A stretch of DNA of 64,000 bases from Entrophospora sp. SA101 (GCA_958430865.1 CAUDNR010003057.1:1-64000), one strand, 5' to 3'. Shown: positions 24,802-35,974, numbered from the stretch's first letter. Notes: generated by a model from the sequence alone, not told the origin. Program-made: numbers and translations.

Positions 24802-25324
24802 ATAGTGCAGCTCAAAACCGTTAATGCTATATATGGAAGATTTAAATAAAATTTTATTTTCACAAATGTTAGGATTAATAAATATTACGTGAAAACATTT
24901 TGATTATGGGAATCTGGTATTATTGATTAAGCCTTATCACAGTTTGTTAATATTACATACAAGATACAGATGTTGATTTTTCACCAGCCATAGAAAAAAT
25001 AAAACCAAAAAAAAAAAAATAAAACACTCGTTGGTCACTTACTTATAATCATCATGACTGGCAATTAATTTAAAAAAAATTTCCACTAATCTACTGTATC
25101 TCCTTTACTATATAACAAGGTTTTGATTTATCTTGCGATCAAAACATTACGGCCACTATTCTAATGAAACTATGTAAAATTACTTAAAAAAATTTTATTT
25201 GCTAATTAATTTATATGATATAAGAAAAAAATATACAAATAATAATAATGATGATGATAAACAAATATACATATATTGATATAATTTTAAAAAAAATTTT
25301 TTGCAAAAAAACAAATTTAATGTA

Positions 25325-26309
25325 CTAAACATTATCTAATACAAGTTTAGCAGAAGCTTCGTCATCCAAAAACCAATATAAGTTACCATTAACAGGTTTT
25401 ACAAAAGTAGCAGGTAAATTTTTATTATTGGTATTTTTTAATATATCACATAAAATATCTTGTTTACCCTTACCGGTTGCTACAAATATGACATTATGTG
25501 CATGGTTGATAACAGGCAGAGTGAAGGTTATACGCCTAGGTGGAGGTTTTGGCGAATCTTCAATATGAGTTACCCAAAGACTCGTTTCCTCAAGTTCTGG
25601 ACGATTTGGAAATAACGAACAGGTATGACCATCAGGACCTATGCCTAACAAAAGTAGATCGAATACAGGAAACTTCACCGAGTTGAGACCGGCAAACACA
25701 TCAATTAATTGTTTCTCGTAATCATCAACTTCTTCTGTCAAAAGTTCTTCTAGCTTTTGTTTTAGTTGATCTAATTTAGAGTGAAATGATGATTTTCCAT
25801 CTTCGGTAGTATCATTTTTGATTTTATTGTCATCATCTATGGAGCTTGTTTCCATTTCTACGACTATTTTATCAATATCCAGAACCATTTCTTCATTGAT
25901 CACATGTATGTTTTGATTAGGAATCGGTACATGATCAAACAATTCATTTTTACAGAGTAAATAATTTGAATCAGGATGATCTAATGCCACAAGTCTTTAA
26001 AAACAAATAAATTCATTAATAATTAATTAATTCTTTCAATTAAATTATTACTAATGATTTAATTTTAATTAATTTGTTTTTTTACCTTTCATCACAGAAA
26101 AACACTTGCCATTTATCCCATTCAATATCGTCTTTACGATTTTTTAATTCTAGTGATAAAATTTTCGGTAGGCTACCGCCCGACAAGCCAATAGTAAATC
26201 TTTCTCGAGTGGCAATTGATTTTTTTGATAATTCCACAATCATATTTGATAAAGCTTTAGAAAGATTTTGATTTGAGGAAAATGATTGAATTGTTGGTGG
26301 TGATGGCAT
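25325..26309 (-). CDS. 6-phosphogluconolactonase, two exons
   Basis: Hydrolyses 6-phosphoglucono-lactone in the second step of the oxidative pentose phosphate pathway, in the cytosol. Exons 26086-26309 and 25325-25994 join in frame to 297 residues. Motifs: GLSGGSLP near residue 44, FFCDERLVALDHPDSNYLL across the splice junction, and LLLGIGPDGHTCSLFP with the conserved His. The protein is longer than the usual 240-260 residues because of an acidic, charged insertion (about residues 118-155) between the DER block and the GPDGH block. The ATG at 26309 is the first in frame and gives the normal N-terminus. Confidence 0.93.
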
Positions 26310-26795
26310 CGTTATTGTTATATTAACTTTATTATGATGAGAATAGAAGTGGATATTGAATTGCGACTGTTGTAACTATAAATTGAAAATATGATAATGA
26401 AAAAAAAGGGAGAAAAGTATGCTAAAGAGAACAAATAGTTTGAATAATAATAATAATAATAAATTTAATGGTTTAATTTTGAAGAATATACTGTAAATTA
26501 ATAAATCTTTCTCGAAAAAAAAAACAACCTTTCTTTTACCTTGAATATTAAAGATTTTTTTATCCTTTATATTAAAAAAAAAAATATTTACCAATTTTGT
26601 GTTAGTATTAGTATTTGTAAATTATGTAACCCTCCTTGAAAATCCTCAATGAAACTTGTTCATTGGTAATTTTTCATTTGTGTTAAATATATGGGCATAT
26701 AGTAAATTAATTTACCAGAATACACTCCGATACGTTAATACTTACTATAAAATTATAAATTCAAAATCACAAAAAACTATTAAATAATACAAATG
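26310..26795. other. intergenic upstream of the lactonase
   Basis: Low-complexity AT sequence. The minus frame 26376-26594 is Leu/Phe-rich and looks like random AT-rich translation. Confidence 0.5.
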
Positions 26796-27291
26796 GGGCA
26801 TGCTGCAACAAAACCAGATAGTGAACATTAGTGTTACCAAGAATTTCAGGGTTCAAAATTTAGTTATTTTATAATGTGATTGATTATAATTAACAGTTTT
26901 ATAATATCTCATTTGTTATCTTAAGTGATATATAGAACTATTCCTATATAAAAATAGTCAATATGAAACTCATTTACATCAGGTCTACTATGGAACCCAA
27001 GAATTATTGTACTATCAGAAGTATTTTAAAAAAGGAACAAGGTGAAAAAATTGCGCCTTATATTTTTAAATTAGTAAATACTATATCCTTGCAAACATAT
27101 TTAGATTACCTATGAAATTTACCAAGAAGAAAGAAAAATCATAAACATTAAGAAAAGAAAGCAGAATGAATGTGCTGTTATCCTACAAAAAAAACAGAAA
27201 TCCTTAATTTTATTGTTACAATATTGATCTATTTTTTTTCTTTTGATTTTTTTAATCATGGTAATTATAAAACCTAAAAAAGTTATACCTG

Positions 27292-28290
27292 CTATTCATA
27301 ATCAGATTTAACATCATAATTTCCTTTATTCTTTGAAATATTGTTTTTATATTCCTTGGCAGCTTTGGCAAAATCTTCATCTTTTAAATCAGAGACAGTA
27401 GTTTTAACATGATAAATATTAGATCGAGTAGTGCTACAATTATGTTCGTAATCAGGAAGAATGTAAATCTTATTTTTATCAGTAATACTGTAACTGCCTT
27501 TTTATTATCATTGGATTATCATCAATAAGATATCAAAAGCCGGGATATTTTCTTTAACTTTAATAACTATCATTTTCTTTGACAATTGAAATGAATTTCA
27601 ATTTATATAGAGGAAAATATTTCCTCAATCTTCTTTAAATTACTTTCTTATTTTCAATCAAGGTCATTTTTTAACTTCAATTTGAGCAACTAATTGACCA
27701 TTTTGCTGTTGTAATTGCATTAATTGGGGCTTTTAACTCCTCGATTACTTTTTAATAAGTTGCTAGTTTATCAACCAGTTCCCATGAAGTTGGTTTTTTC
27801 AATCTTTCCATTTCTGCTTCTAATTCCTATCCAAAAGTTCTTGTTTCTGTCTTTTTCTTCATTCTTCAGATTTTTTCAAAAAATTAACTACCTCTCTTTC
27901 AATTTTGAATTCTTCTTTGGTAATTAATAGCTTTTTTTCTAATTCTCTAGCTTTGTTTTCTAGATGGTAATTAAAAGACCAAGCAATTAACTCTTCTGTA
28001 GTAAGAGAATTAGTAGATTTATTTATTGTTAAATGGTGACAATAAAACCTATTCCTGCTTCTCTTTAATTTATCACATTATCACATCAAGGAAGTGCATT
28101 ATTATTATAATCTTTTTACAATCCTTACAAATAAAGACTATATCAGCATTACTACCATCTTCCTCTAGTGCCACCATTTGATGAGTAACAGGAGCAGTGT
28201 CAAAGTTATGGAGGGTTAGGTTGACAAAAACAAAAAAATCAACCCATACCCAAAAATGAATAACACCTGAAAAACAAAACACAAAAGCTT
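27292..28290 (-). pseudogene. decayed gene with CxxC site and coiled coil, inside the R2-bounded region
   Basis: Minus-strand pieces in order: GSNADIVFICKDCKK (about 28110-28180), a Lys/Arg-rich link, a coiled-coil segment ELEKKLLITKEEFKIEREVV (about 27880-27950), then after many stops YILPDYEHNCSTTRSNIYHV and a tail ending at 27292. Codon use looks like former coding DNA, but stops and frame changes are frequent. I do not know the family. Its position suggests an accessory ORF of the transposon. Confidence 0.42.
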
Positions 28291-28974
28291 GAGTTTAATC
28301 CATAATGTGGTTGAAATTTTTTTACCATTTTATTATTATTAAAAATCAATGCCAATTGTAGATATAATATAAATGAAAATTACTATTATTATTATTGATC
28401 AATAAATAAAATGGAAAATTATTTATGATATAATTGATGGATTAAATAAAGAGTTAATTGACATAGATGATAAATTATATACAAGAAAAATAAGATATAG
28501 AAAGATTATTAAACAAGTTATTCAACTCATTGAATGAATTAATCAATAACAATTATTTGAATGTCAGAACTATTAATTTATCAAGCAAGTTGCTTGAAAC
28601 AATTTTTTTTTTTCTTGCTGAGTTTGATTAATCTTCAGAAATTTTATTTTATAATCTACCTCAATTATACAGTAAATACAGTTCATATGGAATAATGGCT
28701 GGCGAAAGTATAAGAGGGGATAAAAAGATTTTTTAGCTTGCATATCTTATTGGGAAGAAACCCCCCCCAATGCTTACTATATTAGACATGAAAGACCTTG
28801 ATTGCTGTTCTGCTTCTATTATTTTGTCTAGTGTTCAGATATGATTAGCAAACATTCTTTAGATCCATCCCTCTGTCAATATTGGCTCACTGATAACACA
28901 GCATACATGTTTGGATCGAAAGGAGGTTCTGTTGTAGAATTCAACAAACTATTAGGAACAAATTCTGTTAGAAT

Positions 28975-29738
28975 TAAAGCTCCAAATGAGCTGAGCCAGC
29001 TCGTGCTAAAGCTTGAGCCAGGTTTGAGCGCCACATAAATTTTTTAAGTAACGAATGATTAATTTTATTTATGCACATTACCTAAACAAACAATTTGTGC
29101 TTATTTTCTTGAATTCAGCTCGAATTTGAAAATTCAAGTTTTAACTTGAGTCTGTTCAACTTAAGGAATAAAGCGAATAAAACGAGTGGTTCGAGTGATT
29201 TGAATAAATGAATAAAATGAACGATTCAAATAAATGAATAAAACGAACGATTTGAATAAATGAATAAAACAAATGATTCGAATAAAGCGAATAAAACGAA
29301 TGATTTGAATTATTCGAATGAGAATTTGTATTACAAATAGGAACTCTAGCTCATAATAAAGATTTTTTAAACAGGTTGCATTTCGTTTTATCTGAGCAAA
29401 CATTGTGAAATTTATACAGTCGTTTCAACAAATTATAATTAAATTCGCATTACTATGAATTTTTAAAACGTAAAATTCATTGAACAATGACTAATAATTT
29501 TAGTATAATGCAATTTCTTGTGCATATATCCCAGAACCTAAGAAGCATTGTTCTCATTTGAAATTTTCGGAATATTTAGTCTGTCATAAAATTATTTATG
29601 ATGATTCAAATGTTCTAAACTTATACAAATTATTATAGTTTATTATTGCTTCATTATTTTCAGTGGTCTGCAAAAATGTGATTTTATAAAAAAAATTTCG
29701 AGTTGGCATGAACTCGGCTCGGCTCGTCCAGAGCTTTA
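28975..29738. mobile_element. non-autonomous hAT element, 764 bp, nested
   Basis: It starts TAAAGCTC and ends GAGCTTTA, with longer imperfect inverted repeats rich in GAGCYGAGC words on both sides. It is flanked by an exact 8-bp duplication GTTAGAAT (28967-28974 and 29739-29746). It carries no ORF. A short minisatellite occupies 29162-29325. Confidence 0.8.
29162..29325. repeat. minisatellite, about 30-bp unit
   Basis: Five or more degenerate copies of a unit like AATGAATAAAACGAACGATT. It lies inside the nested hAT element and makes the opposite-strand frame 29161-29403 look open without being a gene. Confidence 0.75.
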
Positions 29739-30039
29739 GTTAGAATTCCTTGTGGATTGCATGTTCTCCATATAGCCTTAACAACATTTGATAATATTAC
29801 CTTTGGAAAGATTAATTCACCCTCTGGATTATCTCTGCAACCCCATCCATTGTTGATCAGCACTTTGACATCTCTAAAAATTCCTGATGAACTGTTAACT
29901 ACTTTTAATAATGATAAAAAATAATATTTAAGTATATATCTACAATATACAATTGAATTATGCTACAAATTCTTTTAAAACATTAGTATTATAATAATCT
30001 AAAATTGTTATTTTGAAAATGCAATGTTTAAATTAAGTA

Positions 30040-30590
30040 CAAGATTAACAGGATTCAAAATCAACAGATTGCAATGCCTTTATTTCTTCAACAACAGTTT
30101 GTTTTGATTTTCTTGGGGTGAAGTATGTTGATCTGATAAAACTGGCCTTATGATGATTTGGTGTTGAAATATTTTCAGAATGAAAGATTCTGTGAAATGG
30201 ATTTAAATCATCATTGTCAAGTTTAAATAATGCTTCTGCTTTATGGTTTATATTGTCCTATTATTTAAGGAGTTGCTATAAGCATCCATCATCATTAAAT
30301 GTACAGGAACACCAATTGCTCTCTTTCTTACCTTAAATAAACATAACACCTCCAAAGTTTCTCCAAAGTAGCAATATCATCAAGCTTAGCATGGAACCTA
30401 AATGCAGGTCCCTCAACCCAAAATATAAGCCATTATCCCTATTAATATGATCCTTAATGACTTTATTTGGTGTTACTGATCGAGAAGCTTCTAAATGGCT
30501 AAGTTCTTTATTACCTGATCTATATATGATTTGCAAATCAATCTTTCTAGCTGATGCTACCTTAGAGACAGTCTTATCCCTAAAATATCA
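30040..30590 (-). pseudogene. decayed gene of unknown family inside the R2-bounded region
   Basis: Minus frames give KIDLQIIYRSGNKELSHLEA followed by PNKVIKDHINRDNG. One frame change leads to GPAFRFHAKLDDIATLEKLW and a good donor (AAG|GTAAGA) near 30330. Further on, DDLNPFHRIFHSENISTPNH leads to a TAA near 30046. The segments look coding, but at least one frameshift and a phase conflict at the intron argue for decay. Function is not recognised. Confidence 0.42.
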
Positions 30591-30734
30591 ATACAAACAA
30601 ATTATCAGACCCACAATTGACAACTGTTTCAGAGTAAAAAGGGATGCTCACCATTTGAGCTGAATGTGATCTTGTATATCAGAAAAATTATGTCAAAATC
30701 GGACCCACAATTTTAAGAATAAATTTCATTTCTG

Positions 30735-30891
30735 ATACATCCGGAAAATATAAAAAAATTTTACACGTGTCAATTGTAAGTTTAATAATAAAAAAGTGTA
30801 AAACTTACGTCGGCACTGTAAGATTTACACAATATTACATTGGCATCGTAAGATTTATGCAAGTTTACGCTAAATTAATTTCCTGATGTAA
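30735..30891. mobile_element. foldback MITE, CATCAGGAAA family, copy 1 (diverged)
   Basis: The left end TACATCCGGAAAAT and right end TTTCCTGATGTAA are imperfect inverted repeats. Length is 157 bp, with no coding capacity. The ends resemble those of the elements at 31658 and 34036. Confidence 0.5.
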
Positions 30892-31657
30892 ATTTTGTTT
30901 TGCCCTTCCTTATCCACAAAGATGTATGGGTTTCCCAAAAACATATCAATACTAATGATAAATTTTAACCTAAGTTCAATTTTGTAGACAATATGGTTAT
31001 AGCAATAAAAAAAATTATATATTACATACACAAAAAATAAATTCTCATTATCTGTTGATGCAAGATTTTATCTGAATGCCCTTCAACTTCTCAAGAACAT
31101 AATCCCTGCTTTCCCAGTTCTGTGATGACCACCTCCGATTTCACTCCACGTTACTTGTAATCATTTCCGATTTTTATTTTAGTTTCTTAATTTATTATTT
31201 TACACTATTTTATTTATAAATATAGGCAGAGAATGAAATTTGATGATAAATTAAAGATTAATAAACCAAATGATTTTTGATAATACACAAGATTCTGATA
31301 AATCATTCTTTTTTATTGACTAAATTCTTAATAAATTTTTCTCAATTATTAATTGCCTTCTATATATCGTGAGATTGTAAATTGTGGGCAAACCAATTGT
31401 CCCAGATAATGTTGACCAATTATAACAAACTTATAATGGTAGTCATGTGATGTGCTAAATATTACATTACGATCAATGATATATTCATTGTATATAATGG
31501 TTGCGTAATGTTATACTGTAGATCTTTGTATTTATATTCCTACTTATGTATTAATGTATTACTTAAAGATAATAAGCCACTTTGCTTAGTGAGTTATACA
31601 ATATAGATAGTTATAATATATTTTATTGGATAAAATATTGTAAAAGTCATATTATTT

Positions 31658-31835
31658 CATCAGGAAAATGGGTACAAATATTATGCGTATATAATACACA
31701 ATTGCAGGGATTAAACATATAATATATGTACAATTTGCATACATAAAAAAATATGTGATTTGTACGCATATTATATGCTTAATCCCTGCAATTGTGTATT
31801 ATATACGCATAATATTTGTACCCATTTTCCTGATG
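31658..31835. mobile_element. foldback MITE, CATCAGGAAA family, copy 2
   Basis: A near-perfect inverted repeat of about 75 bp on each side (CATCAGGAAAATGGGTACAA and its complement) with a short centre. The whole 178 bp would fold into one hairpin. It lies inside the R2-bounded region. Confidence 0.82.
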
Positions 31836-31950
31836 TTGTAATACTCAAAGAGGTATAAATACACTTGGTTTTAGACCAAGTTAGAAGAATAATGTTCATA
31901 ATAGAGTTGCCTTTCAACTCTAACCTCTTTTCTAAACTAGTTTAGAAACC

Positions 31951-32018
31951 CTAAACTATTTTCAAAACTCCTAAACTGTTTTCAAAACTCCTAAACTGTT
32001 TTCAAAACTCCTAAACTG
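31951..32018. repeat. short tandem repeat, 20-bp unit, about 3.4 copies
   Basis: The unit is CTAAACTGTTTTCAAAACTC. It is preceded by a TATAAA-like sequence at about 31853. The surroundings (31840-32040) may be part of an LTR or a subterminal transposon zone; I cannot tell which. Confidence 0.8.
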
Positions 32019-32285
32019 ATTTTATGACATATGATGTGTAGCCATGGTTATCGAAATCATTCATTTTCTCTATTTTCTCTTTGTGACCAAAGTTTTTATC
32101 AAAGTTTATTTTATTTTGATATTAGTTCATATTAATTATTTTTACATAGGGGGAAAGTTCTATATATCACTTAAGATAACAAATGGGATATTAATTATGA
32201 TCACATTACAAATGACAAAATTTTGATCCCTGAAATTCTTAGTTATACCAATGTTCACTTTGTCTGGTTTTGTTGCAGCATGCCC

Positions 32286-32840
32286 AATTGATAGTTATTA
32301 AGGTTAACTTGAAGATTGTTCATTTAGTTTTCTTTAATTTAACAAAAACATAGAATTTGTAATTTTACTTATAGAATTTGTGACATATGTTGAACTTCAC
32401 ATTACCTTTTCAGTAAACTTTATTAACAAAATTTATCAAAAACACACCATTCAATAGCCTTAATCCTAGAGAGTATATATACAAAGCTTTGTTTAAGTTT
32501 CACAATACAATTTTACAAGGAGTTTTGTTTGTTCAAACCTTAAATTGTAGTCTTGTGATTTTTTTTGCCATGATGTGCTGTGTATATAACTGAATTCTAC
32601 CCTTAAGGGATTTTTGATAAGTGTAACCTCCTTAATGAATATTCATAAATATGATGATTGTGATTACTAGTCAAAACAACAAAAGCTAGAGTGATGGGAG
32701 AAAAGAAAGGAATTAGATGCTAAGATGAAATTTTTACTTGAAAACATTAAAAATTATCAGTTAGGTTGGTTTAAGGTCTATTTTGCTTTTTTTGAGTTCA
32801 TTTTTAAAAAAGAAAACCTCTTATTTCAGTTGCGTTTACT
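32286..32840. other. intergenic, no gene recognised
   Basis: Non-coding AT-rich sequence between the R2-bounded region and the foldback element. Confidence 0.45.
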
Positions 32841-33225
32841 TTGTTGAAAATTATTTTGTCAACAATCATTTTGTCAACAATCATTTCATTGACACCCATT
32901 TTGTTGAAAGTTCATTTCATTGAAAGTTCATTTTGTTGAAAGTTTGTTTCATCAAATGTTCATTTTGTCAAAAATTATTTCATCCTTGAGCCAGAGACCG
33001 AACAAGTTAGATGTGAGGAGTGTGAGAAGTTAGTTAAGAAATTAAGTGAGGAAAGCAGAGTGTGTGGGAAGTGTGAGGGGAAATTTGTTTAATGAAGTTT
33101 TTTTTGTGACGAAATAATTTTTGATGAAATGAACATTCAATGAAATGAACTTTCAACAAAACAAACTTTTGACAAAATGGGTGTTGACAAAATGACCGAC
33201 AACAAAATGATTGTTGACGAAATGA
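32841..33225. repeat. foldback element built of short tandem repeats
   Basis: The left arm consists of tandem words such as TTTTGTTGAAAGTTCATTTC. The right arm carries the complementary words (GAAATGAACTTTCAACAAAA). A unique centre of about 110 bp, with higher G content, lies at 32985-33092. The arms are diverged repeats of about 16-18 bp. Confidence 0.75.
32985..33092 (+). CDS. zinc-ribbon-like mini-ORF in the centre of the foldback element
   Basis: The plus frame ends at TAA 33090-33092 and reads EQVRCEECEKLVKKLSEESR then VCGKCEGKFV. The two CxxC pairs are 21 residues apart, a spacing that could bind zinc. Composition is clearly non-random against the AT-rich arms. There is no ATG, so it would be the last exon of something, or a captured fragment. 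Function unknown. Confidence 0.3.
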   Translation, partial: LEPETEQVRCEECEKLVKKLSEESRVCGKCEGKFV

Positions 33226-33226
33226 A

Positions 33227-34035
33227 TCAGACCCCTATTTTGAAAGAGGCAATGATTCCAGCATTACAAGGTTGAAGCTTTGATGTGCAATTAGGTAGTA
33301 AGAACTTAACTTGTGTATTTTGCAATTCCATTCCTCTAACTATATGACAGGGTGCATTGTTAAGTAGCAATAGCACTCTTCTGCCATCCATCTTTTCATC
33401 AAATTGTTTTAACCATCTACAGTTAAAGCACTTTATAAAAAGCAATTCATAAAGTAAACTATCAATAGTGAATATACTTGTATACTACTTACTCTTGAAA
33501 TAAAATTGCTGTCATCCATGCTTTACCATTTGCTCTATAGACAATCCAAGACTGTTCATATTGATTTTTCCTGTACATCAAGATTTTAAGGATTTTCCAA
33601 TAATAAGTGGTTCTAGTTTATCAGTTCCATCAGTATTGTAGCAAAGTGCAACAGTCAAGCATTGTTTATCCTTTTTTTTACCCTCAAGTTGTTTTGTTGC
33701 TAAAGTTTTATCTGGTTTAAGTCTATGTTCATTAAATTTCATTAGAACTTACTAATATTTTAAGTATGTATAGTTTAATATTATACTTGCCAAAAGAACA
33801 AACCAATTTCATCCATGTTATATACATCTTCAGATTTAAGGTGCTGATGACTGTTTTCAGATCAGGAAGGGCATTTTCAATTGCATTAATATCAGCTGAA
33901 CCACTTTCTCCATGTAATTGGTATCTTTTCAAATTATTTCTACAAGTGTGGTAATTTTTTATTGATAAGGTTAATAATCTTAGTTTAATATAATGCAGAA
34001 ATATACCTATTCTTAAAGCTTTGAAGCCACCCAGA
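33227..34035 (-). pseudogene. Tigger/pogo (CENP-B-like DDE) transposase relic
   Basis: Minus-strand pieces in order: a CENP-B DNA-binding remnant (HFPDALGGFKA); after a small intron-like gap, YQLHGESGSADINAIENALP; EDVYNMDEIGLFF (first catalytic Asp); then KLEPLIIGKSLKS; KQFDEKMDGRRVLLLLNNAP; and QPCNAGIIASFK. Several stops separate them. The second and third acidic residues of the DDD triad are Asn (NNAP for DNAP, CNAG for xDAG), so the enzyme is dead even apart from the stops. Confidence 0.78.
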
Positions 34036-34252
34036 GCATCAGGAAAATGTGTTTTTTGATACACATATTATATGTTTATTATACATGTATTATTTACATT
34101 ACAGGTGATCAAATATAATATACATATAATACACATGTCCATAAATTACACGCGAATTATACATATATTATATGCAGATCACCTGTAATGTAAAATAATA
34201 CATGTATAATATACATATAATATGTGTATCAAAAAACACGTTTTCCTGATGC
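34036..34252. mobile_element. foldback MITE, CATCAGGAAA family, copy 3
   Basis: It runs from GCATCAGGAAAA to TTTTCCTGATGC, a 217-bp nearly complete inverted repeat with a short centre near 34140. It marks the point where the Tigger relic loses its 5' part. Confidence 0.82.
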
Positions 34253-34261
34253 CTGGTATTG

Positions 34262-34795
34262 GTTGCATCATCATATCCATAGGATGGAGCTGGTCAGATT
34301 AGCTTTGTGCACACAAGGAAGACATGAGAGAATGACCATAATGTGTTCAAGGTAGTGTGTGTGCTTCAACATCTATAAAATTTCTGATAATCAAACATCA
34401 CATATCGAAATGTTTCTTTTTAAATGTTGTGTTGCCTTGACATCTTCTTGTAATTATATATTAATAATTATGATTATGCAAAGCAAAATACCAATCATTT
34501 ATTATCATCTTGATAAGAATCTTATAATTACCCAGCAAGATTTGCTCCGCGTTTTGATTCCAATTAAAATATTTATAAACTAAAATAAAAATATCAATAC
34601 AAATAAAAAAAAGCACCTCTAGTTAGTTATTAACACATTTTCTTTAGGAGACCCAAACCAAACCAAACAACAACGCTCATGTTTTGTCACCTTGGACTCT
34701 GTCAAAAAATAAATTGTTTTGTTTTTCCAAAAAAAAAAAAAAATCAAAAAAAAACCAATAGGATAAATAATTAATGTGTACATGTCGATCAAATC
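34262..34795 (+). repeat. dispersed repeat R1, copy b
   Basis: Same order as copy a but more diverged. It extends further right through TTTGCTCCGCGTTTTGATTC and AAAAAATAAATTGTTTTG into a poly-A-like run at about 34728. Short frames inside it are repeat-derived. Confidence 0.7.
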
Positions 34796-35308
34796 ACAAA
34801 CTTCTTTTTCTTTATTTTTTTTTATAAACATGCCCAAAGAAAACAATAAAAGAGGAAGAGAAGATAATATTGGTGCTGTTAGAGGATAAGTGTTTTAAGG
34901 ATGGTGGTGATTATCACCCACCACTCGCTGTCGCTCTAGTTAATTATTAAAGAACAGTAGTGGTGGTTGTGATTGTTTTTCATTCTATATATATACTTCT
35001 TTTCTTTCAAAAAAAATGAATAAAATCAAAAAGAATACAAAAAAAAGAAACAAAGAAAATGAACATGAAGATATCAATTGGTAAGTTTTATTTATTAGTT
35101 GTTAAAAAGAATGTGGTAGTTGCAATTATTGCAGCTTGCCATTCTAGATATAGTAAAAATTAATCAACTATGCTGTGAGAGGGATCTCCCTGTGCACAGC
35201 AGTTGTGTGCAACACTCCATTCTAGTTACAATGGTAATGATTATAATTAATTTCTACATTACTACTATCACCGCTAGGTTATGCACTTTTACAAGTACCT
35301 TCAGAAAA
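34796..35308. other. intergenic, no gene recognised
   Basis: Non-coding, with two GTGGTGGT-type stretches (34904 and 34965). It may include the decayed 5' part of the following pseudogene. Confidence 0.35.
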
Positions 35309-35955
35309 ATGAAAAATACATCCAAGTGGAAACTATCCACCGGAAAATTTGTAGAAGATTTGCTATATGAATATGGTTTAAAATGTACCTCTGAACATAT
35401 GTGTCATAGTTTTATTTTAGATCCAGATGATAATTCTTATATCAATGATAAAATATTACAAAAGAAGAGTTTGAAGAAATTTGTGTTTACAAAAAAAGAG
35501 AGCTTCCAGAATTTCCAGAAGGTCTCATTAATTATATTATGAAATTTTCTGATAAAAAATACACAAACTTAGACGTTTATTGACAAATGATAATGAATCA
35601 ATATCAGAAAACTATGTTTGTGAACTTCATCATGACATAGATTGGGTAAATTTCGCAATGCATGCTATCATTAGGGAATATGAATCTGGATCTTTAAAGA
35701 GTGACCATTTAGAACAATGGTATAATTATCCATTTGTGGGGGCCTATCTTGGACCAATGCTTTGCAAATATTGAAAATATGGAGCAAGTTCATGGAGAAT
35801 CTTCTAGTTTAGCATCTGCATTAAGAAAAAATTTAGGTCATACAGTTCCTGGTATAAAACAATTGGCTAGATCAAAAATGGGTCAAAGGGCAGATTTGGT
35901 ACTACATGTTTCTTCAGACTTAGAATTTAGTGGGGCAGAAGCTGGGAGATTTTAA
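35309..35955 (+). pseudogene. decayed member of a Rhizophagus-type nuclease-like family
   Basis: ATG 35309 opens WKLSTGKFVEDLLYEYGLK and HSFILDPDD. A frame change gives LPEFPEGLINYIMKFSDK; another gives DIDWVNFAMHAIIREYESGS; a third gives GPILDQCFANIENMEQVHGE and, near the end, RADLVLHVSSDLEFSGAEAG. The order matches a large hypothetical family I recall from Rhizophagus, whose last part has a D-xn-E-x-x-E pattern reminiscent of PD-(D/E)XK nucleases. At least three frameshifts make this copy non-functional. Confidence 0.55.
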
Positions 35956-35974
35956 TTTGTGAATTGTAACAAAG

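Larger units (their letters stand above)
28698..29924 (+). pseudogene. transposase relic split by a nested hAT element
   Basis: The pieces read ESIRGDKKIFLACISYWEE (28700-28760), a frame change, then SLCQYWLTDNTAYMFGSKGG (about 28868-28928) to TNSVRI. The frame resumes after the insertion with PCGLHVLHIALTTFDNITFG and ends at TAA 29922-29924. The TDNTAYM and CGLHxxHI blocks recall an RNase-H-like transposase repeated in Rhizophagus. The frame is continuous across the 28975-29738 insertion once one target copy is removed, so the insertion hit a then still readable ORF. Confidence 0.6.
26796..32285. mobile_element. 5.5-kb region bounded by long inverted repeats (R2), probable old DNA transposon
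   Basis: GGGCATGCTGCAACAAAACC at 26796 is matched by its reverse complement ending at 32285. The similarity continues inward for about 180 bp on each side, with small indels (for example TCTATATATCACTTAAGATA at the right end and its complement near 26920). The inside holds transposase-like and coiled-coil relics on both strands, plus nested insertions. I could not find a clear target duplication, so it could instead be two inverted copies of one repeat. Confidence 0.5.

Noticed and set aside
29161..29403. Ile/Arg/Phe-rich minus ORF
   Set aside because: Translation of the 30-bp minisatellite inside the nested hAT element.
31840..32040. Possible solo LTR (TATA-like box followed by a short tandem repeat)
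   Set aside because: No TG...CA ends, no target duplication and no primer-binding site were found.
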